Below, piece after piece: positions 22,144 to 34,919 of a DNA stretch of 64,000 nt; position 1 is the first letter of the stretch; each line of letters begins with the position of its first letter. This DNA is from Biomphalaria glabrata. Taxonomy: Eukaryota > Mollusca > Gastropoda > Planorbidae. The notes beneath the pieces were generated by a model, which searched no databases, was not told where the DNA came from, and worked only from the letters and a program-made list of their open reading frames with translations. The translations under genes were made by a program, and so were the position numbers. The stretch lies in contig NC_074725.1 in assembly GCF_947242115.1 (NCBI RefSeq), positions 26,637,398-26,701,397 on the forward strand, read 5' to 3'.

Positions 22144-25100
22144 TCAGTTCTTCTCATTGGATATTGCAATAGAGATTAATTTCTGGAAAGAACCTTGGTG
22201 AGTGATGTGATCTAACATGAACTTGGCGACATCCTGTCTAGAGATTGCACTTTGTCCACTGGAAATGTATTGACCTTCTTTGGCAATGATTTTGTTACCT
22301 TAGAAAAAAAAAGTGAAAGATTGAGGAGAAGATTTTATTAGAGCTTCAGCTTAAGGGAGGGGGGGTGCGGGACCCTAGGTAAATTAGAATAGCTAATCCT
22401 TACGAAGCAATTTATTTTAATCTTTTGAATAGCTCATAGCGCCTCATACGCAAGGAGCGGCATGAAGCTTGAATTTAACTGTAAAAATGCAAAATCTATA
22501 TGGTTCTGTTGTAATAGGTATTTAAAATCAATCATCTGGGCAAAAGAAACAGATTCTCAAGACAGAAGGCGACAGACTTTTAAGAAAGGATAGATTGAAG
22601 ACAGGCTTTTAAGAAAGAAGGAGAGCTTGGAGACGGACTTTTAAGACAGAAGACAGACTTTTAAGACAGGAGACAGACTTTTGAAACAGAGGAAGAGTTT
22701 GGAAACAGACATTTAAGACAGGAGACAGACGTTTAAGACAGGAGACAGACTTTTGAGACAGAAGGGGGCAATCGGGGGCATAATCTTTTTAAACCAAAGC
22801 CGATACACAGTTTCCTAATGTCTCTTTTGCAAGAAGTGTACATTCACAGATGCATACTCCTCATTGGCGGCAAGCTACTTTAAACATATACGATCTTTGG
22901 GGGGAAAAAAAGTTTTACAAATTAACTAGGTGAAATGCTACTTGAAAACAAAAGCTTTTTTTTTTCAAATCTTACTAGCAGTAAACTCCTGATACTAGTA
23001 TGGTTATTTGATCAAATCTTACTAGCAGTAAACTCCTGATACTAGTATGGTTATTTGATCAAATCTTACTAGCAGTAAACTCCTGATACTAGTATGGTTA
23101 TTTGATCAAATCTTACTAGCAGTAAACTCCTGATACTAGTATGGTTATTTGATCAAATCTTACTAGCAGTAAACTCCTGATACTAGTATGGTTATTTGAT
23201 CAAATCTTACTAGCAGTAAACTCCTGATACTAGTATGGTTATTTGATCAAATCTTACTAGCAGTAAACTCCTGATACTAGTATGGTTATTTGATCAAATC
23301 TTACTAGCAGTAAACTCCTGATACTAGTATGGTTATTTGATCAAATCTTACTAGCAGTAAACTCCTGATACTAGTATGGTTATTTGATCAAATCTTACTA
23401 GCAGTAAACTCCTGATACTAGTATGGTTATTTGATCAAATCTTACTAGCAGTAAACTCCTGATACTAGTATGGTTATTTGATCAAATCTTACTAGCAGTA
23501 AACTCCTGATACTAGTATGGTTATTTGATCAAATCTTACTAGCAGTAAACTCCTGATACTAGTATGGTTATTTGATCAAATCTTACTAGCAGTAAACTCC
23601 TGATACTAGTATGGTTATTTGATCAAATCTTACTAGCAGTAAACTCCTGATACTAGTATGGTTATTTGATCAAATCTTACTAGCAGTAAACTCCTGATAC
23701 TAGTATGGTTATTTGATCAAATCTTACTAGCAGTAAACCCCTGATACTAGTATGGTTATTTGATCAAATCTTACTAGCAGTAAACTCCTGATACTAGCAT
23801 GGTTATTTGATCAAATCTACAACTCTACTATAACAGATGCATGATCTTAGCTGTTTTTACAGAAGGGTGACCAAATCTATAATGAATAAGATAAATGATC
23901 AGGATATTAGTGTCCATTACACACAGACATCCAGAAAACAGTACATTTCTAGTTATGATTTGATGGATTTTTGCGATATACCAATTTTGATCCACGTATG
24001 TCGTTATTAGTAAAAAATAAATTAAACAATAATAATTGGTGTACACATCACTAAGTGAATTCAACCCATGTGCCTTATTTGTCTGATATTGTACTTTATT
24101 TTAAACTTAGTAATATTCTGCTTTTTATAGACACTAATGTTAAAGTTATATGCACAACACTGATAGGATCCTAGGATTACCTTTAGAAGTGTTGTTGGTC
24201 AAACTTGGAGGTTTGACCACCGTGTAGTCAATGTCACTGCACTCCTTCTGTAAGTAATCTTCCAACATCCTCATATCATTCAAAACATTTTTCATAAAAA
24301 ATAGCAATACTGGTTTCACAACCCATCTCCAAATGAAAGGCACGTCCGAGGAATCTAAAAACAAAATGTAAATCTTATATTAATAGTAATGAAAGATGGA
24401 TCATGTGATTTAGTGTAGAATTTAACTCAAGTTTGAACACAGTTTATGTGAAAAGATAAGTGCATACTTTTGTTAATCTTGTGTAATGACTCAATTGTAA
24501 GACGCGTAGATGTGGGGATTAATCGGGAATTTCCTTAGTGACGCAACGGTACGTTAAAAACTTGGAAAGGAAATAGCTAGGAGACAGAGTAACTGACGAG
24601 AGAGACCTCTTGTAGTAAGTAATACGTAGGGAAGGACTATTTTCTTCTAGCTGACGATGTGGACCATGGGCGTAGCCAGGTGGGGAGGTGTTTGGGGTTC
24701 AACCCCCCCCCCAATGTAATCCCCCCCCCCGCTAACAAAAAAATCCTAGCTACGCCCATGATGTGGACTGTGCCATTAATTTTTTAAATATAAATTGTTG
24801 TGTTCCTAAAAGGCCGGATTAACTTATTCTGTTTAATCTGTTTATGAGTGTGTTTATACTTAGGACTCGCGACTTAAGATATTTAAAAATTAACAGTAAC
24901 TCAAGTCACATTAGATTCACAACCTTCTCAACAGAAATAATAACACCTCCTTAAGACTTGTGATTAATAATAATTCTATATTGGTGGCTTGGGGAGGGTG
25001 TTCATGAATATGGTCTCCCAAGTACCTAGCAACCACCCCCCCCTCGAAAAAAATCCTGGCTACGCCCATGGTACCTAGTATACATAATACGGAAGTATTG

Positions 25101-27366
25101 ACGAGCTACATATTTTAAAAGCTTAAATTATCTTTTTTTTTTGACTTTTAGCCATTTTTTTAATTTTACTTGACAACAATGATCTTTAAACATAAACTCT
25201 TTGGCAATGCCCATCTTGTCTGTGTTTTTCATAATCTTCCACAATCTTCCGCTTTTCATTTGCTCACGTTTTCTTTAAAGCTCCATAATATCCACGCCAC
25301 ATTTCTTCATATCACTTTCTCTTCTTTTTCTCAGTTTTTTTTTAAAGATATGATAAGATCAGATAATTTTATTGGTCCAAACAAATGGAATTGCAGAACA
25401 TTTGTCCACCTCACCATTACTACTATAAAAATAACAATAAAGATGCAACACGAACAACATTCACATACGCGCGCATACACACACACACACACACACGACC
25501 AGCGCTTTAGGAATTAGGCTTCTACATATTTCCAGGTGACGACAAGTGACATTGAAACACCTTGACTGAAAGTGGGATAAAGGAGTTTCAAAATATTTCT
25601 GTTCTAGCCTTAATGGAGAGGAGCCGACCACCCCATCCTGATCTTATGTAACTGTGCTTTAATGTGTGCAAACTGTCTAAGAATTTGTGTATGTTTTGAA
25701 AAGACATCTTGCATGAAAAAGATTCTAGTACTTTAGAACGTAAACCGAATGGGAAGAAATCAAAATGTAACAGAGAGTTTGAAAATGAAAATCCCCTATT
25801 TATATATATAAAAAAAGTGTTTCATCTTATCTTATATAATAGAGACGTTACTTCAAAAAAGAAGATGATTACGTCCTACGCGTCATGCATTTAGTCATGC
25901 ATATTAACCAATGACTTAAATTCTGCCAAGTCACTGGTTTTCCTGGCTAGCTCAGGCAACCCATTCCATGCTCTAATAGCACTAGGGAAGAAGGAGTATT
26001 TGTACAAATTTGTCCTAGCATATGGTACGAGGAATGTGCCTCAATACAAGAGAGCTCAGAGATGTTCATAGACTAAAAAAAGAATGTGTGTCATTGCCTA
26101 CCTCTAGTTGCCCAAGATGTGATGGCAATAAACCTCTTGACTCCTGCTTGCCTCATTGCATTGACCACCGCCTCGCCGCTTTTGGAGTAAACATCGCAGT
26201 GGGACATCATGCCAGCACGACTTCCTACTGCTGACAGCACTGCATCACAGCCTTTTAGATTCTCAGCGACGTCTTCGGACTTGAGTATGTCAGCCTGAAC
26301 AACCTTTCAGCAAAATAAGCGGTTTGTAATATGAAGGTTCTCTTTCTGAACACATATCAGCTTTGATAATTTAGAAAGGTGACCAGACTTTAGTGGACTT
26401 TTCATGGATGTGCGAAATGGAACTAAAGTAGTATATCTATCTATATATATATATATATAATACTCTTCGTCGCAAAACTATGTGGGACACACACAGGCTA
26501 AGTTATGCCATGGTCTTAACCAGTTTTGTTTAATTTAACGTTGTGAAGTACCCTTAATAATCATAGCTTTTCTATGGCGCTACTTTCATGCTTATATCAT
26601 GCTCAGAGCGCTTTGGTCCAATCTCATTTGTGGAGATTATAAGGGTATCTGGGAGAAGGTTTGGGCCTTTAGGCGCTAAGTAAACATAAATCTGCCCAAG
26701 TCGAGTGTCAAACCTCGAGCCTCCTTCATAAGTAGACAAGACAAGCCAAGTTCAAGCGTACTTAGCCTCTCGACCACGCTTCCCACCCTTCCTGCATTAA
26801 GTATTTTTATAGTGGAAATTGGTTGCGCAGACCAAAACACTCTTTAGACCAAAATGTCGACCACAGTGTCTAAGTACACTGATATGGCTGCAGGTTTTAT
26901 TTTGGAATTTCCATCAAGGCTATGAAGTCCAGCCTGACTCTCGACCTCGATTATAGTTTCTTACGACATTTTCTACCCATTTACATTGTCTACAAGAGCT
27001 CAGAACCAAATTACGTTTGATGTCGTAAACAAAACGTGTAAATATTGTGTACAATACAGAGTGCGCCTCCTCTATTTGCTCTCTCTCTCTCATTTTCCCT
27101 TCCTTCATTTGTTCTTTCTCTCTCTCTTCTTCCTCAAATGTCTCTTTTTCTCTCTCAGTGGAGTTTTCACGATTACATACATTCTTTGCTATATAATAAA
27201 ACATATATAGATTGTTTCAGTCAAAACTTACTTTTAATTTTGGATGCATCATGGTCATCTTTTCCGGACTCCTAACCAGTGCTGTCACATCATAGCCTCG
27301 AGCAAGAGCTTCAGAAATGATTAAAAGTCCGGTTGGGCCGGTGGCCCCTATCACCATGATCTTCAT
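22144..27366 (-). CDS. Flavin reductase/BLVRB-like NAD(P)-binding protein, copy 3 (4 exons)
   Basis: Exons (minus): 27366-27232, 26303-26102, 24354-24181, 22298-22144; 666 nt with stop, 221 aa, phases 0, 1, 1, introns all GT-AG. It is the best-conserved copy. It has the canonical dinucleotide loop GATGPTG (residues 7-13), ALVR for cofactor selection after the second strand, VVQADI at 46-51, GEAVVNAMRQAGVKRFIAIT in exon 2, DYTVVKPPSLTN (the substrate-loop start, like VMPPH in BLVRB) in exon 3, and AISRQDVAKFML in exon 4. It should be a cytosolic NADPH-dependent reductase; the natural substrate cannot be told from sequence. Intron 3 carries an 18-unit minisatellite and two small repeats, and intron 2 a LINE 3' end about 60 bp below the exon 2 donor. 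Confidence 0.9.
22555..22765. repeat. Imperfect AGACAG-rich tandem repeat
   Basis: About ten degenerate copies of a ~20-bp unit containing agacagacttttaagacagg. They lie in intron 3 of reductase copy 3. Confidence 0.85.
22967..23813. repeat. Minisatellite, 47-bp unit, 18 nearly perfect copies
   Basis: Exactly 18 x 47 bp, with only a couple of single-base differences, both near the right end. Each unit contains the palindrome atactagtat, and each unit junction forms a second, 12-bp palindrome, atttgatcaaat. The near-identity indicates very recent expansion and probable length variation between individuals. It lies in intron 3 of reductase copy 3. Confidence 0.98.
24665..24760. mobile_element. 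96-bp miniature inverted-repeat element in intron 3
   Basis: The ends are catgggcgtagccagg and cctagctacgcccatg. A perfect 8-bp target duplication, atgtggac, lies at 24657-24664 and 24761-24768. The centre is C-runs. The 8-bp duplication suggests a hAT-type MITE. Single ends of the same family occur at about 25032-25070 and about 33400-33429. Confidence 0.85.
25829..26042 (-). mobile_element. 5'-truncated 3' end of jockey/CR1-type LINE
   Basis: Minus-strand match to the last ~215 bp of the LINE at 53037-55910, including the terminal protein residues and the ataagat-type tail. It is nearly identical to that copy, so a recent insertion. It lies in intron 2 of reductase copy 3 in the same orientation as the gene. 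Confidence 0.92.
26560..26800 (-). mobile_element. tRNA-derived SINE (family 2)
   Basis: On the minus strand, box A-like gtggtcgagaggctaag and box B-like gaggtttgacactc are followed by a unique body with aaggcccaaacc. It differs from the family at 36684-36942. It lies in intron 1 of reductase copy 3. Confidence 0.65.
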
Positions 27367-27399
27367 TTTGATCACAGAGGCAATCTTGATTTTTCTGAG

Positions 27400-29100
27400 A
27401 GGTGGGGGTCTTAATTGTCAATGACAAGTTCAGGGGGTCATGTAGCTTACTTTTGGCGTTATAAGCTTATCCTGTAATAAAACAAATAACGTTATATATT
27501 ATTTAAAAAAAAATTATTTCTACTTTAAATATAAAATAAGGTAAAAATTATTATTAAAAAATGTATCATACCTTAACATAAGGGAGGCCATATGCGAAAT
27601 GAATCTCACTGCTACTCTTGAGTCCTGTAGATAGAACATCGGGCTTGAATGGTGAATTTTTTTTAAAAAAATTCAACTAAATGTTTTATGAAATGAGCTT
27701 TCTGATTTATTTTAATGTGTTTGTCTCTCAGCTCGAGTTTATTTGCGAAATATCAGTTCTATGGGATGACGATAAGTTGTCAAAATAAAGGATTCAACTT
27801 ATTTGTTTAGTGTGTCGATATTGTGAGTAAATCTTTGGAACTAGAGTCTTAGCATGAAAAACATCGATCAGTTGCAAAGTGTTTTGGCGCTCGGTGAATG
27901 AAAAAAAACAAAAACAACAACAACAATTTAGCAACATTGTAACAACTCTCCCCTGATCAGGCTCTCGTAAAACACTGCACAGCGCGACTCAGGTTCCAAA
28001 TAGACATATATTACCCGCGGCCCGCGTGTATTAATTCGCGTATCACTGTCGATAAAGTCACTGAAAGTGTTTTGGAAACAATTAAACGATATAATAATGT
28101 TATAAGTAAAGTGAATGCGGATTTCGTAAATGTAAAAATAATATGAATGGAGCCATCAAAATAGCTAATCGACTTCAATCCATTTTTTGAAATAAAAACA
28201 TTTGCTTGTAGGCCTACATATAGATCTATTTGATTAAAATTTGAAACGAAAATACTTAATTTTGTATGTTCATGTTTTAAAGTATAAAGTAGATCTTGGG
28301 TTAGACATAATCTAGATCTACACTAATCTAGAGTTAAATATTAGCTTGGAAAGATTTCATTCTGCGCGTGCGTGAAGGCTTCGCTCTGCGCATGCGTGAC
28401 TTTTTTTTTTTTAGATGTACGCGATTAATGAAAGAAACTTCAAATATATCTCAACACGGCTTCGCAGCTTTAGCGAACGAATGTATAAAAAATGCTTTAC
28501 AAAAACAAATTTGAATGTTAATTTGATTAAAATATGAAATGAATGGACTATATTAGTATGTTCATGTGTTAAAGTATAAAACTATATTTGCGAAGAGAAG
28601 TTCTATCTTCTTAGATTTGAATTAGAGTTTTAGATCTTGGAAAAGAAAGATGTGTAACATTACGGTAATGTCTAATGAAAGAATGTACGTCAGAAATTCT
28701 AAATTCGCAGATATAAGGAACGAATTTATGTAAAAAAATGCTTTTGAAACACAAATTTGAAGGTTAATTATATTAAATAATGAAATCAATGGACTATATT
28801 TTGTATTTTCATGTGCGCAAAGTGTAGTTCTTAAAATGAAATCTAGATCTAGATCCTTTCGATCTTTTCTCTTGTAAACATGGCAAACATATGGCATAGA
28901 TCGCTGAAGTTGTAATGCTTTCATAGAGTTGGTCAACTTTTTTTTAAGGGTCTTAAATTTGTTTTAGGGCTACAATACATACACTTCGGTCTAAGTTAGT
29001 ACCTAAGAAACATTTATGTCAAGTTTTATCAAGATTGGTCAAACGGTTTTGATTTCTATTCGGCGCATACATCCATCCATACGCCTTACATTCTACTTTA
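27400..29100. other. Gene-free AT-rich region with diverged repeats
   Basis: Upstream of reductase copy 3. Three related stretches (about 28150-28320, 28490-28620 and 28720-28860) share atgaaatgaatggactatatt-like and tgttcatgtgttaaagt-like segments, so an old repeat is present in three copies. About 28970-29106 resembles the dispersed repeat tail seen inverted at 43360-43470. No exon is seen. Confidence 0.45.
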
Positions 29101-29125
29101 TAGTATGGTTCGATGAGGACCACTC

Positions 29126-29514
29126 TTGTCATCCAGTGGGCTGAGGGCTTTGCACTGGGGATTTGTGCCTCCTCATGTCGCTGGCCCAAAATGTTCGGCT
29201 GGAGATAGTGTCATTGGCCTTGCTTTTCTTCTCTGGCGCTTTTCTTCTGCCAGTTCTGCTCTCTTTTCATCGGCAATTTGTGCACCAGTTTTTACAGAGC
29301 GACGCCATGATGCGCTGTCATATGCTTCTGTCTCCCAGGAGGCTGGGTTTATGCTGAACGCTTTCAGAGAAGCTTTGATGATGTCTTTAATGCGTTTTAT
29401 TTGTCCTCGTTGTGAGCGCTTTTCTTCCCTTAATTGGCCATACAGGGGTTGTTTATAGATGCAGCGGTCTTCCATTCTGCAGACGTGTCCTGCCCATCGT
29501 AGCTGGGACTGCAT
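29126..29514 (-). mobile_element. LINE C-terminal fragment, open frame
   Basis: A minus-strand frame of 113 codons reads QLRWAGHVCRMEDRCIYKQP, then NPASWETEAYDSASWRR, then a basic tail and a His/Cys-like end. This is the standard segment after the reverse transcriptase in endonuclease-RT LINEs. It is a different subfamily from 7129-7720. No polymerase core lies upstream on that strand. Confidence 0.82.
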
Positions 29515-29539
29515 CAGTCTTAAATGTCTGATAAATTTA

Positions 29540-30300
29540 CAGCCAATACTGTACAGTTGGCAGCACGTAACAGTGATTGTACAAATGCTTCACCATAGAT
29601 GGCCGCACTGCCGTATCGGCTCTATACTGCTGTACCAAACTCTACTGGCCTCTCCGTTTCGTCCTGGACTCTTACTGGATTCAACAGTTCCGGACCGACT
29701 TTACTCTGGACTCACTGTACCGGACTGAGTCGTAAATGGTAAATCGACTTGACACTAAAACCTTCACCCTTAACGCAGCCCGAAATCTTTTTCAAAAGCG
29801 ATAGAACATCGCCCGTCCCATCTGGATGATCACATGACCTTATTACCCGTGAATTGCATGAGTAGTGTTCAGAACACAGATCATTCCTAAAGCGTCGTCC
29901 CTTGTTATGGTTAATCGCTCGCCTAGAGCTGGCCTGTGCTTTCTATTGTCAGCTGATAACTGCACGATTACCTCTATCTGGGTCGCGAACACATTTATAA
30001 CAATATGTTAAATGCTTTTTTTTGTTCCTATAATTGGGTGATAGGTGATACAAAACATGTCGCTAATTAAAAAAGCATCGCATATCACTCGAATACAGCT
30101 ACCATCTCTTGAAGAGCTTTAAAACACTCACGATTCTTAAAGACAACCTGCACCCATTAAACCACTGTTACATCAGATCTGAACGAAGTGGTCGTCTCCT
30201 TTCCATTAGGACTAAAACTGAAAGATTTAAAAACTCCTTCGGTCAGAGTGTTACAAACTGAGTTTCCATTTGATTGGATCAATAAAATTATCTTATCTAA
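29540..30300. other. Unclassified GC-richer stretch
   Basis: No gene or known repeat that I can name. The base composition and words such as ctggactc and accggact differ from the surrounding AT-rich DNA and resemble parts of 13310-13560. It is probably an old transposon, with its limits not visible. Confidence 0.3.
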
Positions 30301-30475
30301 TTGAATTGAATTAAAAATGAGTACAAAATTAGATTAACTAAGAATTTAAAATGTTTCATATTACAAAATTTGTCTTAGCCTCTATTGTATACTTATGGTT
30401 ATCAAATTACATTTCTGACATAAATATTTTGAAAATGTAAACTAACAAATCAAAGAAAAATGTATTCCTGTATAC

Positions 30476-32035
30476 TAGGGGTGGGCAAATTACGGCCCGC
30501 GGGCCACATGCGGCCCGCCGGAGTGTTTTATCCGGCCCGCGCACACCTACAGAAATAAGGTATGCCCACAGCATATACATATAAAAATGAAAATATATTA
30601 AAAATAATTCTAAATATCTATATAAATTATTGAATCTGTCTCATAAAAAGTATCTAGTAAACAAAGATTAAGCTAATAGACTGTACTTTAATATACTAAA
30701 TCTAAGACACAATCTCAAGCCAGTATTTATTCAATGCCATGAAAAACTGTGTTGAGTGTTGGGTATGCTTGGAACAAGATGGCAAGTGTAACAATTGATG
30801 GAGTGCGATCTTTGACTGAGAAAAACTGTTTGTTTGTTGTTTTGTTGTTTTAAAGAATATCTCAACCATAAACTGTAAACAAGAAAGTTTGCAAAATAAC
30901 ATATTTTGGATCCACTGCAACCCACGACAAATATTGACAGAGCTAGGGTCCCAATTTTGATCATTTGTGTTTCACTACTCTGTTCTGATTAAACTTCAAT
31001 AACTTTTTTTTATGTTATCAGGAAATGCTTTATTAGGTCGTAGAATTATAGAAGAATGCATTTTCTCTTTTTATATAATACTTATTAAAGTTTATAAACC
31101 AAAACTTTAATTAATTTAATGAGGTCAAATCAACGTTGGTATCGTCAGTTGGGAAAGAAAGCATTCACCATATGCAGTTCCGACAAGTACTTGAAGATTT
31201 ATGTTCCTTGAAGGACATTGACTGTGACTCTGTTACTAATATTTCTAATGAAGAGTGGAAGACAGATTTCATGGTCATTCATAGCACTTACTGCAATGGG
31301 TTGCTTGCATATGAAATGTAAGTGCAATTTCTCCAGGCCAACAAGTGAAAACATTTTTTATCATTTTCCTTTGCTGACAGGTTAAACTATTTCTAGTGAA
31401 ATGGTTAAAAGTTCAAGACTTATTTTAGATTCATTAATTATGGAATTTATAAAAGCAAATTTTAATATGCCAAGAACCAGTTCTCAATACCATTAGATCA
31501 CCATTTAGCGTAGATACTGATTAGGCTCCAAAGAACATAATTCCATGCAAATTATGACCTGAATGAGAAGTTCCAGTCAGTTCTTCCACGGGAGTTTAAT
31601 GGGTGTCATAAGCTGTATTTCCACACTTTAAAAAAAACTTTGCTGCTAAACTTTCAAATTATTTGGGTAAACATATATTTATGAACAAACATTTTGTTCG
31701 TAGAAACTAAACAAGTGTCATCAAATATTGATGTTGACTGACTGTAAGTTGACAGCAGTCACAAGGATAACAGCAAGTAAACTAGTTCCACAGTTCCGGT
31801 ACATTAGGAACGAGTTTGAACACATATACTTCAAATTAAGTACAACTGTACATTTGGGGTTAAAGGTTGTGATGTAAAATGACAATAGCAAATTTGTTTA
31901 AAAAAAAAAAGTAAAATTAGTTTTAGAAATTTGCTTCCTCAATTAGGGTGTGAAAAAAAAAAGCATAATACAGTATAAATATGAATTAAAAGACATTATA
32001 CAGAGTTAGCTAACGTATTTCTAAGTTGTAAGTGC

Positions 32036-32075
<40 letters not shown>

Positions 32076-32136
32076 GGCCCCTCATCCCCAAAATATTTCA
32101 ATGCGGCCCTCGATGCTAAAAGGTTGCCCACCCCTG
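30476..32136 (+). mobile_element. Internally deleted hAT transposon
   Basis: The 1.66-kb element has inverted ends (taggggtgggcaa and ttgcccacccctg) and a perfect 8-bp target duplication, ctgtatac (30468-30475 and 32137-32144). CG-rich subterminal repeats (cggcccgcgggcc) follow the left end. A plus-strand remnant at 31136-31321 contains HHMQFRQVLEDL and NEEWKTDFM, which I recall from hAT transposases of the GTF2IRD2/Charlie8 type. The rest of the transposase is missing. A (GT)n run is at 32045-32075. Confidence 0.82.
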
Positions 32137-32144
32137 CTGTATAC

Positions 32145-34915
32145 TATCTATTGATGGGAGATTACTCCAAAAATGTCAATACATCGTTGTACTAAATACG
32201 AACTTGTCAGATTTTTACAGAAAAAAAAATGTAATAAAATAAATAAGGGAAATAAATAAATAAATAATTTAAAAGTCATTACAGAGATAAAATTAGCTTA
32301 TCTTTTTGAAAATAATTGCTATTTCTTTGTTTAATATTAGCGTATCCTATTACATGATAAAATACATGAATTAATAATATGAGTTGTCATTTCACTAACG
32401 TTTATTGTTTTTGAATTGTTTCATTGGTTGTTATAATAAGTTATTACGCAAAATTTTCTAGTGATCTTGTATGTTTTTATGAAGTTAGCAGGCTATACAC
32501 TGATGACCAAATACAAAATTTTTGGGCGCCATCAAGTTGTTTACATAATCACTAGAAAATTTATATTCAGAAACACATTGGCCAAAATCAAACACAACAC
32601 ACTAATACAGGTTAAAAAAAGAAAGGGGGATTAGCGTACAAGATACCGAAACAAATATTAAAGCACTTTGTTTTAAATTTTCCAATAACCTTATACTATT
32701 TCGGTTTAAGACTCAACAAAATTCTCCCCATCCAAAACAACACACCCCACTATTTTGGCACCCACGTCAACCCCTTTTACAGATCACTAACCAGACACCT
32801 ACAAAACAATGATAATCAAATACATCACAAAACTAAAAACATTTACACAGCACTTAGAGACAAACTTAAAGAAAATTTAAATATTAGAATAAAATGGGGG
32901 AGGGATTTAGGAATAGTGGTCAATACACACACAGACACATTCACGCAATTACACAATATTTTTTCTCCCCCCGCCCCCCACTCGCCCCCCACCCGCGAAA
33001 AAAAAATTATATGTATGTATATGTGTGTGTGTATACATAATCTTTATTACATTCTGACCCTTCATTCTTTCGGAAGACGTTTATTGTGCCCTAGAATAGG
33101 TTCTTCCTGGAGTTAGTGGAAACATTGTAGACTCCCCGTCATTGACAGCGAGGGGGTCTGGGGGAGCGCTAGGAGCCCCGCCGCCAAGCACTATTTTTGG
33201 TATTGAAAGCCAACAAAATGCATATTCTGAGGTATCTACTGTGCATTTTCCTACTATTAAAAAGTTTTATTTCAAAAACCTAATGTGCTATTCTTACTGA
33301 CTTAGACACCCCCCCCCCGCGCCTTTCGGCGCATTTGCCTTCAAGCTGCTTCCACAAAAATCTGTCATTGATTTCATTTGGGGGGGGGGAGGGTGTTGAA
33401 CACCCTTTCCCCCCCGGCTACGCCCATGATGTAAATGTATACAAAATAGAAGACATTCACACACACACAAACAGCGCTACGGCTAGGCTCTGAACAGGCA
33501 TTTCCCCTCTGAATAATACAGTCTACGTAGATCTAGCATCTAGCGTCCTGCGACGGGGAAAGTTGAGACACCTTCAACAACCAAGTCACCTTGATGAGTC
33601 TCCCAGCGCCAGTGCACCCAACAAACGAACTCGCAAGTGCTTACGTTCCTCTTCTATAAGAGGAAGTACATCGATGTACTGATCAGTAGCACACCGTTGC
33701 CGGAAGTCGGAGTCCTACAACACCGACAAGAAATTCGTTTGGTCGAAGAAACTCACACCACTACAACCTTGAAATAATGAAGGAGAAACTCAGACAACGC
33801 CAGTGCTTCGTCCCAAGGGAGATGACAAGAATATACAAATCACCGAAAGATGTTGATCCATCAATTGTTTCATAAACAAGGAACTCCAATGATATTCTCA
33901 ACATTAAAGATCAGAAAAAAGACCCAAAAACTACTTAAGGAGATCTTCATCCGTGCCACCCTTGAGTAGTTAGAACAACAACGCTGGACAGCTCCATAAG
34001 TGACGGAAATAACAGAGAAATTCAACACAAAGGGTTTGACATAGTTTGGCGTAGTGCTTTTGCAGTCCAGGTAGCGTTCTTTGTCAATAATTGTATATGT
34101 AGGCTACGTCTGTGTTCATTAGGTGGACTCTATGCTTTGCATATTACAAAAACAATACATTATCTTAAAACAAGTAAAATATATTTTAAAACAAAACTTA
34201 ACGAAAGAAAAAAAAAGATAATATAAAAAGGGAAAAACTGCACATTTGCATATAATGTGTATCCGTACTGTAAGATTTATTTTCTTTTTCCTATATCAAA
34301 CAAATTTTATAAAATACAACTAATTAATGAATTAGTTAATTTTTTAGCTTATCTAAGGGAAAGAGCTCCGCACCTACAACTAAATCTTTCAATAATGCAG
34401 AAGCTATTTCCCTTATTTGTTATACCTTGGTTAATTTTTTTAATTGATGTTAATGTTTTAAAGTTTCAACTTGAAATAATGCAAAACGTTTTTTCCAGAC
34501 AGACAGGCAGAGTGAGATGATACAAGCTTTGTAAAACTAACGACAAATAGTACGATGTATTGTGATTTTTTTTTTTAAAGTTGTGATGGTGGTGGTGTCA
34601 TCATTAACTAATCATAATCGCACTACGTCAAACTAATGCCACTGCTTATAGTAAACAGCCTATAGCGTTTACCCCACTACATAGGCCTATTTCATATCTA
34701 GATAGGATAGCAATAAGGCAGACAATGCAGGTGATTGCCTCAAACTGATATGAAGTCTTAAATGGCATCAAAGAAGTCTAAATCTAGGGATGTAGCCTAA
34801 GCCACGTGAACATAGCACACCGTGAGGTTTTGGGCCAATGTTCTATTTGAGGTCTGTTTCACACAAAAAGAAAGTGTACTTCATTTCCTTTGGTGAAATC
34901 TTTAAACTTCCTCAA
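32145..34915. other. Gene-free region
   Basis: AT-rich DNA with a C-run, a short (GT) stretch near 33020 and a single MITE end near 33400-33429. A GC-richer block at about 33480-33990 has no clear frame and may be decayed transposon DNA. No exon is supported. Confidence 0.4.
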
Positions 34916-34919
34916 CCAA

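Noticed and set aside
22967-23813. CRISPR-like regular repeat array
   Set aside because: The units are contiguous with no unique spacers, and the DNA is eukaryotic; it is a minisatellite.
25032-25070. Second complete copy of the 96-bp MITE
   Set aside because: Only the right end is present; a gtacctag repeat flanks it, but the left inverted end is missing.
26920-27275. Overlapping ORFs on both strands near reductase copy 3 exon 1
   Set aside because: They come from a CTCTCT-rich pyrimidine stretch in intron 1.
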